Source: Liolophura sinensis
Taxonomy: Eukaryota; Mollusca; Polyplacophora; Chitonida; Chitonidae
Length of the DNA stretch: 64,000 nucleotides
Direction of reading: 5' to 3'
Assembly: GCF_032854445.1 (NCBI RefSeq)
Contig: NC_088300.1
Coordinates: 18,445,191-18,509,190, forward strand
The position numbers and the translations under genes were made by a program. The notes beneath the pieces are model-generated. The model ran no database searches. It had not been told where the DNA came from and saw only the letters and a list, made by a program, of their open reading frames with translations. Positions within the stretch are counted from its first letter, which is position 1. Each line of letters starts with the position of its first letter. Below are positions 22,630 to 34,571 of the stretch, one piece after another.

Positions 22630-23871
22630 GGAGAGTTTCTAATATGGTTTGGTTATAGTATTATTATTTGGTTAAACGCCACAGGCAAGAAGTTTCACAT
22701 ATTTTAGTTTTGCAGTGATGTTCTGAGCCAATCATCAGCACACTTTTTGGTCATGTGGTTACAGTACTGGAGGCGAAAACAAATTGAATTTAATCCATGA
22801 GACAGGCGTTGAACAACTTTTTAGCATAAAAAAATGATAGCTTTTGGGTAAGAAATTCTCTCTCGAAATGAAATCCGAATTATGTATCTAGCCATAAGAT
22901 ATGATAGTTTCAATGTCCTGTAGTACTTTAAACGTTAAGAATCGTCAAATATCAGCATTTCGCCCATTTAGCTCTATCCTGTTTATCTCATCCTGCTCCT
23001 TGCGAGGAACTCGGGTGCTTTAAAATATGAATACCATTCAAGGTGTGTTGGCGAGTATTTCCAGGTCAAACTGATAGAAGGTAAGTGACCTCCAGCGATA
23101 TGTAATTAACAATCAATGTCCACCATACTTTAACTGTGATGCAAATGGTAACCGAGGAAATCTCGGCATCTGGCCTCTTGTCTGTTTACCTTGGTTACGG
23201 TTTTTTTATCACTGTTCGAGTAAATGCTTAAATACATGCAGCAGCATCTTACACACCCTCTAGCACCTTAAATTAAGTACAACGAGGTACAAAAAATTTT
23301 GGTGATGTTAACTGCATTTCATAGACTTCACTGGTCTACAATTGCTCAAAGATGTCATCACATTTAATAAACACTTGAAATCAATAAGTCACTTCACATA
23401 CACTGTATTTACAAAGTTTCCAACAGAGGGAGAAATTTAAATTTCTATAGTAAATTTGCTTTCTGTCACATTTTGGCTGAAATGGTCACAAAATGTTACA
23501 AGGTTTTAATGCCACAAGGAAATACAGTTACCTAAGACAACGAAACATGTGACAAAAATTATAAATGCTTGTATAACATTAAGACTATTCACTAGAATCA
23601 AGGCAACAAAATAGAAACACAAATGAACAAGACAAATAGATATTAAGTTTTGTTAGAACTTTACTTTCATAATAGCACAAGGAAGCACTTTAATATCCCG
23701 GTAATCCAATGTATGGTTGATCCGTATGCGTCATACAGAAACATTTTTTTGCAAATTAAAATAATCTAAACACTGAATCAAACCCAATAAATTCATTGTA
23801 TTTTGTAACTCCAGAAGATTAAGGGTAGTAGAGGGCAATGTGAAAGAAATGTGGGTCTCACTCATAATGCA

Positions 23872-23957
23872 CTGACAGGATTTAATGTTGATTGACAGGA
23901 TTTAAAGTTGATTGACAGGATTTAATGTTGACTGACAGGATTTAATGTTGATTGAGT
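23872..23957. repeat. 20-bp tandem repeat, four copies
   Basis: gattgacaggatttaatgtt repeated four times with one or two changes. Confidence 0.85.
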
Positions 23958-24573
23958 GATCTGCACTTTACGTCATACCAAGAATTGTGGCTGGACAATT
24001 TCAGAGGACTTGAAGTTAACTTTTATCTCATGTATACTCAATGTTTATGACATGTTGCTGGAAGGCAAGTGATTTGAGAAAAAAAATAGCTAATTGTCAC
24101 CATGGATACAGAATTCCTCATCCAAAGTTTGGATTGATTCAACACCTTGTATGTCTGGTGACAGAAACACCAGCATCTTAACCCTGTGATGAAGAAAACC
24201 ACTTTGAGCGTTTATGAGATTTATGTGAGACAAGCAAACTTCTTCATTCTATACGAGACAACTGATCAAGCAAACACCACAGATCTACAATTTGTTACTG
24301 ATCACACTAGTGTTGGAAAAGCAGTGAGACATTGTAGTGATAAGGTTAGTGTTTTACAGTATACAATGTGTGTACATGTACCTGCCGTCAAAGATAAACA
24401 GCCGTTCATCAAGAATGCCACCTGGGTGCATCACAAAGCCACTTTGTTCTGATGTCCGAAACTTAATATCTTTACAAAACAAAATATATGAAGCTGGATG
24501 TTCACATCTTCACTGAAACTGCACTACCACAGAACAGAATTGTACCACCACAGCACAGAATTAGCAGTCAAAA

Positions 24574-24579
24574 TTTAAT
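24574..24579 (-). terminator. possible ZW10 poly(A) signal (ATTAAA)
   Basis: On the minus strand ATTAAA lies about 430 bases after the ZW10 stop. No AATAAA was noticed closer on that strand. Weak evidence. Confidence 0.22.
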
Positions 24580-25007
24580 AAATTAAATTTTTTTAAGTTA
24601 TATAATTAAGAGTTTAATTTTCATTACAATTTTAGGCTAATGTCTGAAAGATCTTTGTTAAACGGCCCACAGTGAGGGTTATTCAAGTCAGCAGGGAAGA
24701 CAAAGTATTTAAATTTCTGGTACTAGAGAGAAAAGGATTCGGCATTTTGGCACTGAATAAAATTGATTTTATAAAATGCATAGTATCAAATGTACAGTAT
24801 TACACATTACATTAACCAGCTTATTGGTCAACACATTACTATTCTAGATCAGAAGATATACTGTAATCAAGAGGTGTCCTGTACACAATAAATAAGGATG
24901 AAGACTTCAAATATCCAGATACCAGTTACCTGTGAAAAGATGCACAATACCACACCTTACCATGTACTGTTTCTTGTGACAAATAGCAAAATAAAACCAA
25001 CAACAAT

Positions 25008-25378
25008 TTAGTGGATCCTGGCTAAGACAGCTGCCCGACGATCAGTGTTCTGGAACAGTGCCCTTATTAAAGACTTCACCTCGTTACTGTTGAACTCGGC
25101 AGCAAGGGGTCCTTTACCGTCCACCCAGCGGTCAGCAATGTCCTGCAGGCCAGCGTTCAACATGAGCAGCAGCTCCTTGAACTTCCTCCACTTGCTGACA
25201 TTCTTCAGTAGCTGGACTTCTGTGTTCACTTTGTTGTCTTGTACCTTGAAGAGCAGGGCCAGACTGGAGCTAAACTCGGACAGGAGGCCATGCAACTGCT
25301 TGGCGTCATCAGCTGAGATGTCTTCCAGGGCCACAATGTTACTTATGATTTCCACCACAACCGAATTCACCAGGGTTC
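25008..25378 (-). CDS. ZW10: ZW10 exon 7: C-terminal domain and stop
   Basis: Residues 640-762 and TAA. Contains [40 protein letters not shown] and [20 protein letters not shown], the most conserved part of the family. Acceptor CTCTGTTTCAG. Confidence 0.96.
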
Positions 25379-28300
25379 CTGAAACAGAGATGTATTTTAC
25401 CTGTTAGATACAGGAGTACAAGTGGGTAATTTTAATAAATGAACATTCATTACTGCAACCATGCTATGGGCTACATAAACATGTATAGCTTAAATTTCAT
25501 AAATTCAGCTATAAATCTTTGACTGGCTTTTAGAACCTGGTTGTTGTCTCTGAATTGATTTTGAAACGTTGTTGAAACTAATAACTATAAAAGTTATTAA
25601 GCAATGTGTTATTCCCCAGGGGTTCAAAGAAGTCATTTTTCCACATACCAACCACCACTTTCTGGGCAAAACTGAGTTTTACTTTCAACTGAAATTGATT
25701 TTTTTTTTATGCTTCAACCCACCATTTGAGATACTGAAACTGAATATTTTTGTACTTTACTATTCTTCATAGATAGAAGTAATTATCAGTGCCTATATAT
25801 GAACTCAAGCTGGTCTCCTGGTTGATACTGCAAACTGATAATCAGTCTACATTGCAGTTATTGTTACATGTATTTCAGGATACCAGTACAGCGAAGCATA
25901 AGACCTGCACAGTAAGCTTACAACCTTTGGCATCTGAAGTCTTGTCTCCTTGTTCAGTCTTCGAACAAAAAAACAATCTTTATAGTGAATTGATGTCGCT
26001 GGTAAACGTTCATATCTGGCAAAGTAGGTTTTAATTTCGCTGCTGTATGTTATTTATCAAACTTCAGGCTCCTGAAAACAAAACCTGGAGGCAAACTGCG
26101 TGCTTGCCTAGAAAGGAGCTGAAGATATTATCGCCACTGACGCCAAGGGGCGGAAACCAGTCAGACAGAGTGCGCTCTGATGCAGTCTCCTACCCTAAGC
26201 TAAAGTCAAAAACAGAACGATCGGAAGACGAAGTAGTTGAAATTATTCACTAGGCCCGATTTGGTAGCGACACGGAAGCTTACTATGTCATTTCATACGC
26301 CCTTTCGCTTCCAAAAATTGCCTCCTTAAACCTAATCAACGCAGAGGGTCATGGAGATTTCCGTAGAAGGGAGATAACTTGTAACATGAACCAGTTGCTT
26401 TGCTGAACTCTGAATATCTCCAAACTGAATTTATGTAAAATTTTTAATATTTCTTTCTAAAAACAACCTCAAATTGAATAAATACAACCTGAGTTTTTAT
26501 TCAATCGACGGATCAAATACCAGCTCGTCCAGATGACTTCTATGAACCCCTGTTCCTCTAAATCTTTGGAGTTTCATATGACTAATTTTTCTTTTATTTT
26601 TAAGTAAGAAACCATGGTGAAGTTTCCAGCAACACTGCTTGACAAAGGTACTCATGTACTTTTATATACTGAGACTCTCAGCCATACCAAGTAATAAATT
26701 TTGACAGGGCTCAAGTCAAAAAATTGTTTACAAGACAAAACATTTTAAGCTGGAAGCCTAAACTTGCTTGAAAATCTACCACCACAATATGGGAATTTGT
26801 CAATTTGATGCATAAATGCAAGAGTTTATTATGCATTACAACTTTAGGAAAACGCCTGAAATCACCATGTGAAACAGGTCCATGATCTAACTATATCAGT
26901 TGGACCCCTGGTTCATATTTGACACATTCCAAAGTGCATATAGTGTTAAGTTTTGATCAGCTATGTCCTAGCCAGGACAAGTAAGCCGCTGTGACTGACC
27001 CATGGCTTTGCTGTAGATGTTCGGAGGCAACACTTCCTGCCACACCCTTTGCAGATGTCCCAGCTGATGGAGAACCTGTTTGACAGCCTTCTGGGTGGAC
27101 AGGTAGTTCTCTTCCTCAGAGACACTAGAAAATCCTACAAAATGCCCAAGTCAAGAATAACGTCATCTTGTAATTATCACTGAATGATGACCTGACAAGT
27201 CAGGTAGCACTTTATGCAGTGTTTTATTGGGGGAAGGTGGCCGTTTACTTCGGCCAATCTACTTTTCCATCCATGAAATTGATCATCATGGTATAGTGAA
27301 AAATTCTGAAGCACAACACTAAATACCACCCAAAAATAAATCAGGTAGTGATTATGAGCATATTTATTTATTTTATTTATTTGATTGATGTTTTATGCCG
27401 TACTCAAGGATATATCACTTATATGACAGTGACCAGCATTATGATGGGAGAAAACCACACGGAAACCGCAAACATCCGCAACTTGCTGGCAGACCATCCC
27501 ATGTACAGCCGGAAAGGAAGCCAGCATGAGCTGGAATTGAACTATATTTAAATACAAATACATTATGAGATTATTATTTGACTGGTGTTGTAGATTATAC
27601 TTAAGGTTATTCCCCTTAACCTTTAGGATTTAATGGAGAAGTGAAAATGTTCCACAAGAAGGTTGTCACTGCATCAGGATCTCATATCTGATCCACTTGC
27701 CTTTCTGGCCTCACAAAAATTATGCTGCTAAAAACTCAATATGAAAAGATGACTTCCTCTCACCTTGGGCGCCCTGTAGGTATTCCAGCAGCTGAGACTT
27801 CTGTATGCTTATCTGCTCCAGGAAGCAGTCTGTGCCTAGTCTGCGAATATGACTGACCATGTCCACAAATGTGCCACTGCCATCTTTGAGTGGGGAGGGC
27901 AGCTTCTGAGAGAATTGGTGGCCCAATGTCATCAGGTGGTGGGCGATGAAGAAACAGTTATTGTGGTGAATAGCTGAAAGACAAAGCTCAGTATCCTGTT
28001 ACATGTATCCTGGACACGCCCTAGTTTGTAGGAGAATGTTTGATAGGCCCACACTACTTGTTCTAAAGAAAAAGAATTATTAATATGATTCATAAAATAA
28101 TGAAGACATTTACAATCTGAAATTACTCAATGAGAGCTTTGGAATATTATCAGAACCTCCCATTTGGCACGTGGGTGATAGTCGGTGAGCCAGGACTCTC
28201 AAGGTAAAACAGAAACAATTTTTTCAGTTTCGCTCATAATTCAGTTTGCAACTATAAAGAAATTTCCTGTCCCTAAGAACTGCTGAATTCCAATCCCGAT

Positions 28301-31300
28301 ACTGCAAATAAACATCAAACATACACCAGTATTACATTGCACTTTTTTTTTTAAGGCAAATGATTAATTTTCATACCAATCCATGTTGGTTTACACACAG
28401 GATACCTTTTTTGATATCGAACAGTGTCAAGTGGGTTACTATTTCCACATCTCACAAAAAAAAATATTTATGGTATTCAGCCTTCACTGTGCATTTTATT
28501 TATTATTTATACTTTGACAATATCATCATTTTGTGTATTTGAACAAATTTACGCAATGCTTTTAGCCGGTTGCCTTTACAGACTTGCCTTGTAGTGTTAT
28601 AGTTGACTAAACTATTAAAGTATTATCGAAAACAAGATGTTCCTTTTTTGACATCATTGTGTCTGGGTGTGAACTATCAAAATGTAATAACAAAAATTAT
28701 ATCTAACTGAGTGAAATATCACTTTTGTCAGTGAAGGAAATCCTGAGCTTTCCCCTCCATATAAATAATAAATTCATGCAATCATTTATACAATGAAGAT
28801 GCCATGATAAACAACAACTTTTTCCATCACTTTCGCATAAAAACCATACAAACCTGCCAACTGTGGTAACATTGCCAAACTCTGTTTATGATATCGAGGA
28901 AAAGCACTGCAGAATAACTCAAATATGCTGCGGACAGCATAGAAAAGCTGGATGGCACACTGCTCTGAGCTATCCACAGCTTCCTGAAGTGTTTCATACG
29001 CAAGGCTCATCATACTCTGAATGGATGTACTGAAATGGGAAAATCAACAAAATGTACTGAAATGGGAAAATCAACAAGATGTACTGAAATGGGATAACCA
29101 ACAAGATGTACTGAAATGGGAAAATCAACAAGATATACTGGAATGGGATAATCAACAAATGTACTGAAATGGGATAACCAACAAGATGTACTGAAATGGG
29201 AAAATCAACAAGATATACTGAAATGGGATAATCAACAAGATGTACTGAAATGGGAAAATCAACAAGATGTACTGAAGGGGTATAACCAAAAAGATGTACT
29301 GAAATGGGAAAATCAACAAAATGTACTGAAATGGGAAAATCAACAAGATATACTGAAATGGGATAATCAACAAGTTGTACTGAAATGGGATAACCAACAA
29401 GATGTACTGAAATGGGATAACCAACAAGATGTACTGAAATGGGATAATCAACAAGATGTACTGAAATGGGATAACCAACCAGATGTACTGCAATGAGATA
29501 ACCAACAAGATGTACTGAAATGAGATAACCAACAAGATGTACTGAAATGGGAAAATCAACAAGATATACTGAAATGGGATAATCAACAAGATATACTGAA
29601 ATGGGATAATCAACAAGATGTACTGAAATGGGAAAATCAACAAGATGTACTGAAATGGGATAACCAACAAGATGAACTAAAATGAGATGCATTGAAATGG
29701 GATAACCAACAAGATGTACTGAAATGGGAAAATCAACAAGATGTACTGAAATGGGAAAATCAACAAGATGTACTTAAATGGGATAACCAACAAAATGTAC
29801 TGAAGGGGGATAACCAAAAAGATGTACTGAAATGGGATAATCAACAAGATGTACTGAAATGGGAAAATCAACAAGATGTACTGAAATGGGATAACCAACA
29901 AGATGTACTGAAATGGGATAACCAACAAGATGTACTGAAACGGGATAACCAAAAAAGTGTACTGAAATGGGATAATCAACAAGATATACTGAAATGGGAT
30001 AATCAACAAGATGTACTGCAATGGGATAACCAACAAGATGTACTGAAATGGGATAACCAGCAAAATATACTGTAGTACTTGATGATGGTAAGACACTGTA
30101 TTGATTTTGGTTGTTACGACTGAAATCCTGAAATAAAGATATTATTTGACTAGTAATTCCTAAAAATTTTACCATGCACATAGATCTGAACTTCTTGCAT
30201 TTGCAGAATTGGTTTTTGATTTTGGACATATGTGATGACATGCCCTAAGCCTTGTTTTGACTCCTGGGAATATTTCATCACTTAGAAGAATTCAGGAGGA
30301 TAAACAGGAGTTTCTGAATGAGTTTATTTTGTAGGCTATTATTTCTAAGATGAAAAAGGTTTAATGGAACTTTTCTTGTGTACTCTTTTATCAATGATGT
30401 ATTTATTTATTTACTTGACTGATACTTTCACCATAATCAAGAATATTTTGTTTATACGATGGCGTCCAACACTATGATGGCAGGAAACCAGGCAGAGCCG
30501 ATCACAGATATGAAGCGCACTATGAAACAATTTACTGAGTTCCCCTTACCTGATGTGACAGACAGGTAGCCTGGTAATGTTCTCACTCAGCTGAACATCT
30601 GCAGCAAGTTTTTCTGCTATTTTCTGTCTCTTCAAAGCTGGAGCCTCAGGATCAAGGGGTGGTAACTCCCCTATGGGTTTCACAGGGGAGATAACCACGG
30701 TATTATGAATCTCTGAGGTAATCAAGTTGCGAGCATATTCGAAGATCTCCTGACACTTTTTGTTGGCAAATAACACCTTGACATTACCTACAAAATCTAG
30801 AAGGCCTTGGTTTGACTCTGACAAGAAATGCATAGATAAGAGCTTGGAGTGGAATTTCTCTGTCTGAATGACAACTTCACGAAACTTCTCCAATTCTGCT
30901 TTACTGGAGGGGATGGCATTCACCAGACATTCCTTGACTATCATGTCTATAACCTTATCTGCAGAGAGAAGACCTAACCTCTCCATAAGAGTAGCTTCCT
31001 TGTCACCCTTAGAATCTGTCACTGTTCCAGAAGGCACATTCAAGAGATACTTGAACAGAAAATCAAACAATTTCTCTAGCTTCTTGAAGGCCACATCTGG
31101 TTTTGGGGCCACGATTTTGTCCTCTGCTTTGCAAATCAGTTTTAGCTTCTTCTCACCCCTGCTTTCTGTGAGCTCAATTCTAGCTGTATCATCTGACACC
31201 AACAGTTTGACTAGATTTGCCACAAGTCGATCACTGAACAGTTTTAATTTCTTTTCCAGAATGTTTGTTTTCTCCATGGCAAGAACAGCCTCTTCAATGG

Positions 31301-34096
31301 CTGCCTTCCCTCTCCCAGAATGCACCAGTGTCAGCTCTACGAGTGTAGAAGGCAATGAGCCAGATTTATCCTGGGGGATTTTCCACACAACATGCGTCTT
31401 CCAAAACTCACCGAGGTCCACGACAAACTTCTCTTTCAGAACACTATACTCTGTGCGGAGATTCTGCATGACATTGATTTCTTCTTCTCCATCAACCACT
31501 GGGAATGACAACAGTGTGTTGATGTTTAACAAACAGCTGGCTGCCGTGGAGAATTCCTCTTCACTTGTTGCCTTGGCAACAGACTTAAACAATTCATCTA
31601 TTTTCATGAGTTTTTCGGCAATGGCTAAAGTAGCATTTGTTTCCTGAAGCTGGGTGGACAGAGTTTGAAATTCTCCAGTTGACATGTTCAACTGAGACTT
31701 GATCTACATGTTTGAAAGAAACAACGACTTCATTAAAGCAGCAATCCGAACAAACAAATCCAGGCTTTGATTGCTTCTTAATAATGAATAATATCACCAG
31801 ATGTACAAAAAAAATCTGCCTAAATAATAAAGTAAAAACATCCAGTCGCTGATGTCACTTAGTCATCTGCAACATGTTCAGAACTTGAAAAGTGACTTTG
31901 AAGCTTATTTTTGGACCATTAGAGTTAAAACTATGAAGACATAATAAGGGCTAGTATGAGACAAGGATATCACAATCTGAGCTATGCATTACATATTCTT
32001 AATTTTATATTTCCTTGACAGGGGTCAAAATTAACTACTATATATTGCCAGATATACTGGTATTTCTCTATTTTACTTTTAAATAAAGGAAAACATCATT
32101 AAACTATTCAATAATCCGTCTTAATTTTAACTGTATGGCATGACTGTTTCATCATACTGGTGAGTCCAAAGTTCCATTAGCTTTGAACCAGCAGACAAGT
32201 GTAACAATTGTGCCCTGCTTGTTCCACTGGTTGCAAATTTTAGACCATTTCTCTGAATAAATGCTGCAAATGTAATGTACAGAAATGTGCTTTTAAATAT
32301 ATGTTCCCTCAAGACCTTGATGATGCAAAATCCCCCCCCCCCCCAACACACACACACGCCGACACCCATGTCTCCACCTTTCAGGTTACTTACCTCTTGC
32401 TCTATGGTGTTGCTCACCCCTTCCATCTGGGAGGACAACTGCTGGACTCTATTAGATAGCTCCTCAGCCTGGCTCAGACTTGGCACAAAGTCATTATACT
32501 GGTTCTTGGTCAGCTCGTACACATCCAGCTTAATCTCATTAACACGCTTTGTTAGTCTGCCTAGTTTGGTAAGGATCTCTTCCTTCTCCAGCTGACCTAC
32601 AGAAAACAGAACATATACTGTGTACATGATCTTAACACAATGGCTTATCAAACCACATCTACAACTGTGGGATGCCAGGTGTCACTATTTTTAACTTTTC
32701 ACCTTCACTTTTTCATTTTCTTCACAAATCTGATGGAATTTGGCCTACAAATGTTACCATCTTAAAATAAATATAAATTGCATAGCTAGAAGAAAGCACG
32801 TTTGGTATACATCAATATGTATAAATCCTTCCATTCGCCGTTCTTCAGATATATATATGTCAAAGTGGATAACTACATATATATATGTCTTCTGCGCAAC
32901 AGTTACATTTATGAATCTGGTTGTCCACGTGTTTCACTTGATTTATTTGACTGGTTATTTGTATATAATTTAAAGACAAAGGCAATAGCTAACAAATGTA
33001 GGCGTTTACAAATTGCCAGTAACTACTCTTCAACATATACAAATACCGGCAGTCATAAGTCTCAGTTTGTCCAATTTATATATCAGAGAATCAATCGTAG
33101 GCTGATGGCCTGATTTACATATCAGAGAATCTGTCTTCCACATATCAAACTTACATGCTAATCAGATCACAGGAAGTGGAGAAGAAGGAAAGTTGGCGTG
33201 CCTACTTGCGATTTTCGTTAGTACCTGAACTGGTGCTGTCATCTGATGCAGTCTCACATTTAGCTGTGAGCCCACATGGTCATATTTCTATTACCAACAA
33301 CTTCAGCTAAGTTTGATTGAAAATCATGGCCTTCCATGTAGGCTCACCTGACCAACAGCCCAGATGAAAGTTCCAACAATTTCCCACCATGCAGGCGCAC
33401 ATGCAGTACCAGTAGTGTACGTCACAACTTTGTGTGATCAAGTCTGATATGTGGAAGACAGATTCTCTGACATATAACTCGGGCCTACAGCCTAGGATAG
33501 ATTCTCTGATACATAAATCAGATAGACTGAGGCTTACGAGTGAGTGAGTGCTTGGGGTTTAACGTCGTACTCAACAATTTTTCAGTCATATGACGACGAA
33601 GGGTGTATGTAATGTGCCTCCTTGTTGCAGGGCGGATTTCCACCGTTCTTTTATCTAGTGCTGCTTCACTGAAATGACTTACCGAAGGCAAGTAAGCTGA
33701 AATCTGAAGCCGGATGCTCTACCAACTGTGCTATCCGGGCTGGTCTGAGGCTTACAACTGTGTGTACATGTACATGGTGAAGAGTAGTGACAGGCGATAT
33801 ATAAATGCCTGCATGAGCTGTTGCCTTCTGTTTTTATACAAATTGTATACAAATAATCATGTGGAGAACCATACAAGATGGACACTTCAATCGGCCGGAA
33901 GCTATACCCCTCGGCCAAGCTTCTGTGTTTTAGGTCGATTTGCAGCATAAAACTAACAAACGTTATCTGCCGTGATCTTACTCTTAATCTTTATCTACAC
34001 ATAGAATTATTTTTTAGTACTTTATGTGTTTCACTCTGCAGAGGTATATTTTTTACCCGCTGATGTTAGAATTTCGGCGACGAGTGAGGTAGCCAT
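25008..34096 (-). CDS. ZW10: ZW10: kinetochore and ER-tether (NRZ/Dsl1) protein, 7 exons, 762 aa
   Basis: Seven exons (34096-34057, 32596-32394, 31703-30550, 29029-28854, 27973-27764, 27134-27000, 25378-25008) join to 762 residues; every junction is phase-consistent. Human ZW10 is 779 residues. Landmarks that match the family include STGEF near residue 90, VWK before the middle domain, [40 protein letters not shown] and the C-terminal [13 protein letters not shown] and LIRALFQNT blocks. ZW10 works in two complexes: RZZ with ROD and Zwilch at kinetochores (checkpoint and dynein recruitment), and NRZ with NAG and RINT1 at the ER (Golgi-to-ER tethering through syntaxin 18). The N-terminal coiled coil is in exons 1-3. 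The gene is head to head with SCFD1. Its introns carry a foldback element, a 27-bp array that ends at the exon 4 acceptor, and sense-oriented SINEs. The ATG has A at -3 and G at +4. Confidence 0.96.
27000..27134 (-). CDS. ZW10: ZW10 exon 6
   Basis: Residues 595-639 plus one base: [20 protein letters not shown], then [21 protein letters not shown] and SKAMG, matching human EENYSAASKAVRQVLHQL and VLPVNIYCKAMG. It has no long ORF of its own and was found by homology and phase. Acceptor CATTTTGTAG; donor ATGG followed by GTCAGT. Confidence 0.94.
27355..27545 (-). repeat. SINE in ZW10 intron 5, sense to the gene
   Basis: Tail tatttattttatttatttga on the left, body to gaaagccagcatgagctgg on the right; the tRNA head is missing. 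Confidence 0.75.
27764..27973 (-). CDS. ZW10: ZW10 exon 5
   Basis: Residues 525-594 plus one base. The first codon is completed across the intron to alanine, then [20 protein letters not shown], nearly the human sequence. It continues through [18 protein letters not shown]. Acceptor CTTTGTCTTTCAG; donor CCAAG followed by GTGAGA. Confidence 0.95.
28854..29029 (-). CDS. ZW10: ZW10 exon 4, acceptor inside the last 27-bp repeat
   Basis: Residues 466-524 plus one base. With the acceptor TTTTCCCATTTCAG the protein reads ...[17 protein letters not shown], which aligns without a gap to human RI-S-ESVKKLMELAYQTL. A nearer AG at TTCAGAG would also keep frame but drops five residues that the family has. 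The chosen acceptor is that of the terminal copy of the 27-bp array, whose unit includes the first six exon bases. Donor GGCAG followed by GTTTGT. Confidence 0.9.
29024..30075 (-). repeat. 27-bp array of 3' splice-site copies in ZW10 intron 3
   Basis: About 38 copies. On the gene strand the unit is TTGTTGATTTTCCCATTTCAG followed by TACATC: a TTGAT branch-point-like word, a pyrimidine tract, CAG, and the six bases that open exon 4. Two main variants alternate, GATTTTCCC and GGTTATCCC. The array's exon-side end is the true acceptor at 29030-29031. ORFs of up to 232 codons exist only because 27 is a multiple of three. Confidence 0.95.
30396..30505 (-). repeat. SINE 3' part just after ZW10 exon 3, sense
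   Basis: tatttatttatttacttgac to aggaaaccaggcagagccg, worn. It starts about 45 bp from the exon 3 donor. Confidence 0.65.
30550..31703 (-). CDS. ZW10: ZW10 exon 3: large N-terminal/middle exon
   Basis: Residues 82-465 plus two bases, 1154 bp, over half the protein. It starts [12 protein letters not shown] and ends [10 protein letters not shown]. It has an acidic/basic charged middle and the [15 protein letters not shown] and ITSEIHNTV blocks that mark ZW10. Acceptor TAG before ATCAAG; donor ATCAG followed by GTAAGG. A sense SINE tail-piece lies about 50 bp into the next intron. Confidence 0.95.
32332..32358. repeat. C13 run and (ac)n next to ZW10 exon 2 donor
   Basis: Thirteen C then aacacacacacacacg, within 60 bp of the exon 2 donor. 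On the gene strand it is (GT)n followed by G13. Confidence 0.9.
32394..32596 (-). CDS. ZW10: ZW10 exon 2: N-terminal coiled coil
   Basis: Residues 14-81, from [15 protein letters not shown] to NTIEQE. Heptad-like spacing of leucine and valine fits the coiled coil by which ZW10 binds its tether partners. The acceptor is TGTTTTCTGTAG and the donor GAG followed by GTAAGT. Read-through of the donor gives a non-family sequence, which fixes the exon end. Confidence 0.93.
32955..33862. mobile_element. foldback element with ~200-bp arms in ZW10 intron 1
   Basis: The left arm (about 32955-33152) and right arm (about 33440-33862, less a SINE of 207 bp and its duplicate) are inverted copies of each other. 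Inner parts such as agagaatctgtcttccacat are exact; outer parts (ttgaagagtag; tatacaaataa) are diverged. The loop is about 290 bp, with no transposase ORF. Outer limits are approximate. Confidence 0.8.
33538..33744 (-). repeat. second-family SINE nested in the foldback
   Basis: Inserted in the right arm with perfect 11-bp duplicates ctgaggcttac (33527-33537 and 33745-33755). Internally deleted: aggcaagtaagc is joined to a shortened tRNA head, gctctaccaactgtgctatc. Confidence 0.9.
34057..34096 (-). CDS. ZW10: ZW10 exon 1
   Basis: Forty coding bases, residues 1-13 plus one base ([13 protein letters not shown]), too short to stand out as an ORF. It aligns with the start of human ZW10 in pattern (small residues, VTEVL-like helix, then SG). 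The donor is GCGG followed by GTAAAA. The next exon opens GT CAG CTG GAG, completing the G-Q-L-E-K-E sequence. Confidence 0.9.
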
Positions 34097-34571
34097 TTTC
34101 GCAGATTCTTCCACTTTAATTTGCTGTGAGGACAGATAAACCACTGTCTAGAAAAGTTTCAACAATCCAGAGCCTCTTATCCGGAGGAAAACATCCCCGT
34201 GTCACTTCTTCATAACCTTTTAACGTCCATGAGCATTCTCCCGCGCAGGAAGTGCCAGCAAGGCCAACCTTGTTCCCAGTGACATGCAGGCTGTAAACAG
34301 AAAGCACATAGGTGCAAAGTGATGTTGAAAAAAAACTACAACTGGTAATAAGTACGGATGAAACAAAATCGCTTTACAAACTTGATAATAATTTAAGTCC
34401 ATATCTTTACAATTAACACATGTAAATTTATCACAAAAGCCAATATGATATATATTTGCCAATCGCTATGAACTGAATGAAGCAAGGTTTGAAATTCTCA
34501 TTCATCCGTCCTCTGTTTGTGTATGCTAGTTCCAGATATTGTACTCTAACTGCCACATCGGATTTTCCAAC
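34097..34571. promoter_or_regulatory. shared intergenic region between ZW10 and SCFD1 starts
   Basis: Only 475 bp separate the two ATGs, so both 5' UTRs and both promoters must lie here or overlap. I see no TATA box at a convincing distance from either gene, which suits constitutive genes. Both starts have strong Kozak contexts (A at -3, G at +4). No SINE or tandem repeat interrupts the interval, unlike almost every stretch of similar size around it. Confidence 0.6.

Larger units (their letters stand above)
21292..24573. other. convergent intergenic region, protein B and ZW10 3' flanks
   Basis: Contains the likely 3' UTR of protein B and, from about 24574 up, that of ZW10. No gene. ORFs at 21680-22199 and 24186-24452 have no recognisable features. 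Confidence 0.45.

Noticed and set aside
25045-25407. 120-codon plus-strand ORF
   Set aside because: Antisense shadow of ZW10 exon 7.
28994-30241. Long minus- and plus-strand ORFs (up to 232 codons) with leucine/isoleucine-rich repeats
   Set aside because: They are frames through the 27-bp array, kept open by its three-fold period; the array is intronic in ZW10.
30868-31647. 259-codon plus-strand ORF
   Set aside because: Antisense shadow of ZW10 exon 3, which matches the ZW10 family across the whole stretch.
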